DNA from: Vibrio sp. 99-8-1 | Lineage (GTDB): Bacteria; Pseudomonadota; Gammaproteobacteria; Enterobacterales; Vibrionaceae | Assembly (NCBI RefSeq): GCF_013114595.1 | Contig: NZ_VTXE01000010.1 | Span: 1 to 64,000 of the forward strand | Length of the DNA: 64,000 nucleotides | Reading direction: 5' to 3' | Part shown: positions 60,825-64,000 of the stretch, piece by piece | How positions within the stretch are numbered: the first letter of the stretch is position 1 | Layout of the letters: each line of letters begins with the position of its first letter | Notes under the pieces: model-generated | The model's input: only the letters and a program-made list of their open reading frames with translations | Databases searched by the model: none | Told to the model about the DNA's origin: nothing | Program-made: the position numbers and the translations under genes

Positions 60825-61372
60825 TGCCAATTGACTTAAGAGAATATTTCGAGCCTATATCTCATAGTCTAGGGCGAGGCGAAACTGAACCAGAACGAGC
60901 AAGAAAGCAAGCAATCAAACTTGACGAGCATGACGGTTTAGCAGTGGCTTTAGGCTTTGAAAATAATTCAATTAGTAAGGCTGATTACCTTTACCGAGAC
61001 GGGCCGGAGTTTGTTGTCATAGAAGCAAGCGACCTGAGAAATCAACTTGACGAGTGTCATGTTCAAATCAGGCAACTAGAAGAACAGGAGCTTGCTAAAA
61101 TACGCAAACCCAAACTTCCCATAAAAATTCGAAAAGACATTGAAAATAAATGTTACTACCCAATTAAAGCAGAACTAATGCAAAAGTGGTGTGGTTCAAT
61201 CGCCGTCTCTGAGAGGATGTGCAAAGAGAATGGAATTACCATACGCCCTAACTATAAGTACACAATAGTTTGTAAGAATGAAACTGACATACAAGTACTG
61301 GATCGTCTAAAGATTAAAATGTCTGGAGCAATTAGTAATATAGAAATATTGAAGACAGAAGACCTAGGTTAG
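60824..61372 (+). CDS. Partner protein of the ATPase, candidate effector
   Basis: This 182-residue protein begins MPIDLREYFEPISHSLGRGE. It has the segment YRDGPEFVVIEASDLRNQLD (about 54-73), whose strand with acidic residues recalls a nuclease core, though the Lys of a PD-(D/E)XK motif is not evident. The rest is mixed helix and strand with a Lys-rich middle. It is translationally coupled to the ATPase. No family recognised. Confidence 0.65.
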   Translation: MPIDLREYFEPISHSLGRGETEPERARKQAIKLDEHDGLAVALGFENNSISKADYLYRDGPEFVVIEASDLRNQLDECHVQIRQLEEQELAKIRKPKLPIKIRKDIENKCYYPIKAELMQKWCGSIAVSERMCKENGITIRPNYKYTIVCKNETDIQVLDRLKIKMSGAISNIEILKTEDLG

Positions 61373-61506
61373 CCATTGTCGGCACAAACTTAACATGTTA
61401 ACTTTATAACTGATTTTACGAATCACATCAGTATCTCTTACATTTGTTAAATCTGAGTATCGTGGTAGGTATTGAACTTTACTTACAACCATTTTTAGGA
61501 GGTTTT

Positions 61507-61617
61507 ATGTCAGTGTATTTTTCTGCATTTCTAACTAAAGTGGCTAGCGATTTGGTAGAAGGTGTGACTTCTTCGGGGCTATCAGATGGGACTACAATAA
61601 CCAGTTCGACCGATTAG
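61507..61617 (+). CDS. 36-residue peptide with strong ribosome site
   Basis: AGGAGGTTTT precedes ATG 61507. The peptide begins MSVYFSAFLTKVASDLVEGV and ends in a Ser/Thr-rich tail. It is amphipathic and not clearly transmembrane. A terminator at 61685-61708 closes the unit. No relative recognised; it could be a small island-encoded regulator or effector. Confidence 0.5.
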   Translation: MSVYFSAFLTKVASDLVEGVTSSGLSDGTTITSSTD

Positions 61618-61684
61618 GGTTTAACCAAATTAGAGGTACCGTGATGATGAGTCACTTTATCTACCTTTTCGCCCCACCAATCAT

Positions 61685-61708
61685 AAGAGGTGCTTAAGCA
61701 CCTCTTTT
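61685..61708 (+). terminator. Terminator before the KAP NTPase gene
   Basis: AAGAGGTGCTT and AAGCACCTCTT form an 11-bp palindromic stem followed by TT. It ends the 36-residue unit. Confidence 0.75.
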
Positions 61709-61744
61709 CCTCAAAATTACCTTTCACAACACAGTAGGCAAAGC

Positions 61745-63148
61745 ATGGTTAGCTCAGTATCACCAGAAGAAGTCTTCGAAAAATACCCTATCATCCAGCG
61801 AAGAGAATTTGCTCAGCATCTAACAACATTTTTAAACTCCAAAACAGATAACGGATATGTTCTTAACCTTAATGCTGAGTGGGGGTCGGGTAAAACGACT
61901 TTTCTGCAGTGTTGGTATAACGAGTTAAAAGACAACCACCCTGTTATTTATTTTGATGCTTGGAAATCTGATTTTTCTCACGATCCAATGCTAGCTCTAA
62001 TCGATGCTTTTCAAGAACAATTAGCCAACGCAATTGCGGAAAACAAAGAGCTAATGAACCGCATGATTAACGGTACCGGTCACTTCATTAAAGCAGGTTT
62101 ACCTTCAATTATTGCTGGCGCACTTAAACATAAAATTGGAATGGATCAAGATGACTCATTGTTTTCTGACATATCCGACACATTAGGTATCGAACTGGGA
62201 GAGGAAGCAGTAGCAGACTCTGTGAAAGAGACTCTTAAAGCAATGCTTGAGCAAAGAAGGAAAATCAAAGGCATCCATGATTTTAAAGAGATCCTTAAAG
62301 AACTCGGAGAGCAATATCGTGCTATTTATAAAGAACTAAATTACCCAATATACGTTCTTGTTGATGAATTGGACCGTTGTCGCCCGAATTACGCTATCGA
62401 AATAATAGAATGTGTTAAACACTTCTTTAATACAGATAACTTTGTCTTCGTATTAGCTACTGATACTGAACAGTTACAACATTCCATAAGAGCAGTCTAC
62501 GGAGAAGGGTTTGATTCTATGTCATACCTTAGTCGTTTCTTCGATAACTCTGTTACATTATCCGCGCCAGATAGAGTTGATTATATTAAATCCCGTATAT
62601 CGATATGTGCCGAGAAAGAAGCTTGGGCTGATCTAGGTTTTGAATTTATTGACAAAGTATTTGACTGGCATGAGATTCACTCTCTCAGGGAAATAAATAA
62701 AATTCTTGACTGTATTGACATTGCTTCAACAAAAGAAAAGACATTCAAAGTATTCCCACTAATTATTCTTGCAATCTTAAAAAGAAAGTACCCAGAGTTT
62801 CTTAAGCGATATGAAAGAACGGCCAATGTACCTTACAATTCAAGTTACAACGGAGTACGAAGCCTAGTTAACGACGACCAGTTGGTACCAGGCAGAATAG
62901 CGGACGGTTTTCGAGTGACAACACAGTCATCTGCAAAAATAGACTATATGATTCATGTGATACTTGCTCAACTAGAAGTGACAAATGTACCTGACTACGC
63001 CCAATACGAAAATCGAAAATCTGACAATCACGAAAGTAGAAATGCAATTTCGTCTTTCAGTTCAAGCATAATAATCAACCCAGAAAATGATAATGCAAAT
63101 AAAGCTGACTATTTATCCGTTATTAACTTTGCCGGACATTTTGCTTAA
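61745..63148 (+). CDS. KAP-family P-loop NTPase
   Basis: In this 467-residue protein the N-terminal KAP domain has Walker A LNAEWGSGKTTF (about 42-53), the family motif VIYFDAWKSDFSHDPMLALI, and Walker B YVLVDELDRCRPNYAIEIIE (about 203-222), then FVLATDTEQLQHSIRAVYG. KAP NTPases often sit in defence islands, and some have membrane segments; a mildly hydrophobic stretch is at about 115-130. The effector or partner is not obvious. It is the last intact gene of the island. Confidence 0.85.
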   Translation: MVSSVSPEEVFEKYPIIQRREFAQHLTTFLNSKTDNGYVLNLNAEWGSGKTTFLQCWYNELKDNHPVIYFDAWKSDFSHDPMLALIDAFQEQLANAIAENKELMNRMINGTGHFIKAGLPSIIAGALKHKIGMDQDDSLFSDISDTLGIELGEEAVADSVKETLKAMLEQRRKIKGIHDFKEILKELGEQYRAIYKELNYPIYVLVDELDRCRPNYAIEIIECVKHFFNTDNFVFVLATDTEQLQHSIRAVYGEGFDSMSYLSRFFDNSVTLSAPDRVDYIKSRISICAEKEAWADLGFEFIDKVFDWHEIHSLREINKILDCIDIASTKEKTFKVFPLIILAILKRKYPEFLKRYERTANVPYNSSYNGVRSLVNDDQLVPGRIADGFRVTTQSSAKIDYMIHVILAQLEVTNVPDYAQYENRKSDNHESRNAISSFSSSIIINPENDNANKADYLSVINFAGHFA

Positions 63149-63289
63149 TAACCTTTCGGGTCTATTAATATAACAAACTGAATTAGTACTTGATTTATTA
63201 CATGGCTGGCAAATAGGTTTTGAAGTGATTTATTTAACCCACTCGCAAATGTTTGCGCACAACAGCTAAGAACATTGTTTACCACGCCA

Positions 63290-63330
63290 TACCGCTTGAC
63301 TGCAGTTAACTCAGTTTAAGCGGTATTTTT
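63290..63330 (+). terminator. Hairpin abutting the integrase start codon
   Basis: TACCGCTT and AAGCGGTA pair around a 20-nt loop and are followed by TTTTT, directly before the ATG at 63331. It ends transcription into the integrase or controls its translation. Confidence 0.65.
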
Positions 63331-63747
63331 ATGTCCATCCGAAACCTAAAAGACAACTCAAATAAACCGTGGATTTGCGAATGTTATCCTGACGGTCGTA
63401 GCGGTAAACGAGTTCGCAAGCGCTTTGCCACCAAAAGTGAAGTAGCCGCCTATGAACGCTTCTTGATGAAAGAGGTTGATGACAAGCCGTGGCTGGGTAG
63501 CAAACCTGATCACCGCCGGCTAAGTCATATGGTTAGTGCCATGAGGAACCCTGTTGCTTCAACCTTCTCAGCAAAAGTTTATTCCGATTACCGAAGTAAG
63601 CGCATGGCCGGAACGCTGGTGTTTGTCGATGAAGCCCGCTGGAACCGTTTCAAACCCAGCATCTCAACCATTAACTCTGAACTCGCTCGCTTTAAAGCCA
63701 TGTTTAACAAACTGCGCGAAATCGGAGAATCGAAGTTGGCCAACCTG

Positions 63748-63791
63748 TCACCTGCCGACAGCAAAAAAGTCACCTGCCGACAGCAAAAAAA
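63748..63791. repeat. 22-bp tandem direct repeat at the island/guaC junction
   Basis: TCACCTGCCGACAGCAAAAA occurs twice back to back (63748-63769 and 63770-63791), with only the last base of the 22 differing. The second copy leads into the guaC terminator. It may be the remnant of a recombined attachment core. Confidence 0.8.
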
Positions 63792-63810
63792 GAGCCGCAC
63801 GAGGCAGCTC
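63784..63810 (-). terminator. Terminator of guaC
   Basis: On the minus strand, GAGCTGC and GCGGCTC pair around a short loop, followed by seven T residues. It lies 32 bp past the guaC stop, and its T-run is part of the tandem repeat. Confidence 0.85.
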
Positions 63811-63841
63811 AATTTATGTCAGCTTCCGACTCTTCTAATGC

Positions 63842-64000
63842 TTACTCTTTACCGTAAACATTATTCTCTTGTTCTTGAACACGGATAAACGTAGTACGCT
63901 TGGTAAGTTCTTTAAGTTGTGCAGCACCAACATAAGTACAGGTTGAACGTACACCACCAAGAATATCGGAAATGGTTTCATGTACGCTACCGCGGAATGG
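63842..64000 (-). CDS. guaC: GMP reductase, C-terminal end
   Basis: The last 52 residues are visible, from [20 protein letters not shown] to ENNVYGKE, matching the C-terminus of GMP reductase. GMP reductase converts GMP to IMP with NADPH in purine salvage. [14 protein letters not shown] is the conserved end of the IMPDH/GMPR barrel. The rest lies beyond the window. The gene is intact at its 3' end, so the island inserted just downstream of it. Confidence 0.93.
   Translation of the reverse strand, partial: PFRGSVHETISDILGGVRSTCTYVGAAQLKELTKRTTFIRVQEQENNVYGKE

Larger units (their letters stand above)
63331..63888 (+). pseudogene. Truncated P2-type phage integrase
   Basis: MSIRNLKDNSNKPWICECYP, then DGRSGKRVRKRFATKSEVAA, is the arm-binding N-terminus of P2-like tyrosine integrases. 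After DHRRLS the sequence jumps to NPVASTFSAKVYSDYRSKRM, lacking a stretch of about 40 residues present in family members. The frame ends soon after KLANLSPA with no catalytic domain (no Arg-His-Arg-Tyr set). It runs on through the repeat and into guaC antisense. It is inactive and marks the island edge. Confidence 0.85.

Noticed and set aside
1..64000. CRISPR arrays, rRNA and tRNA genes
   Set aside because: No regularly spaced repeats and no sequence with rRNA or tRNA structure were seen. The tandem repeats found are too few or back to back without spacers.

Overview
The window looks like chromosomal DNA of a marine Vibrio or close relative. It is AT-rich gammaproteobacterial sequence, and most of its genes have Vibrio or enterobacterial counterparts: an SgrR-type regulator, MsrPQ, YceI with cytochrome b561, YcdZ and YbjD homologues, SdaA, FadD and GuaC. 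Ordinary core genes alternate with accessory stretches.

Layout. 0-8 kb: the end of an IS256-like insertion, an HlyD-type efflux pair, an AraC regulator, a short MITE-like element abutting sgrR, a thioesterase, an M48 lipoprotein peptidase, a PhnA-type zinc protein and a degenerate EAL protein. 8.3-14.4 kb: a chaperone-usher fimbrial operon (adhesin, chaperone, usher, pilin) with a divergent HTH regulator that has an unusual Cys-rich tail. 15-17.3 kb: a LysR regulator divergent from an old-yellow-enzyme reductase. 17.4-25.2 kb: a run of small, mostly minus-strand genes (acetyltransferases, an SH3 protein, a DUF6653 protein, a P-loop kinase, two toxin-antitoxin pairs). Their intergenic regions look like decayed Vibrio-type attC sites, so this is probably a fossil integron cassette array. 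24.4-27.4 kb: prophage debris, with a broken endolysin, a C4-type antisense RNA leader and antirepressor, and an endonuclease gene split by one TGA. 28.3-47.4 kb: mostly core metabolism and stress genes. 47.5-56.1 kb: an operon for uptake and catabolism of a pentose or deoxyhexose (mutarotase, RbsBCA-type transporter, FucI-like isomerase, ribulokinase-like kinase) under a divergent LacI regulator. The enzyme set fits D-arabinose to D-ribulose to D-ribulose-5-phosphate.

56.1-63.8 kb is a mobile island inserted beside guaC. It ends in a truncated P2-type integrase and a 22-bp tandem repeat at the guaC terminator. It carries a second C4-type antisense RNA, which controls an unknown 60-residue protein, and three sets of likely defence genes: a membrane/soluble pair, an ATPase with a coupled partner, and a KAP NTPase. 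It also carries the most striking find, a candidate type I toxin-antitoxin system. That system has a 31-residue TisB/ZorO-like hydrophobic peptide on the minus strand and a divergent small RNA of about 58 nt. The first ~20 nt of the RNA are complementary to the toxin leader, with a single G-U wobble, and it has its own sigma70 promoter and terminator.

All calls come from reading sequence and translations; no database search was run.
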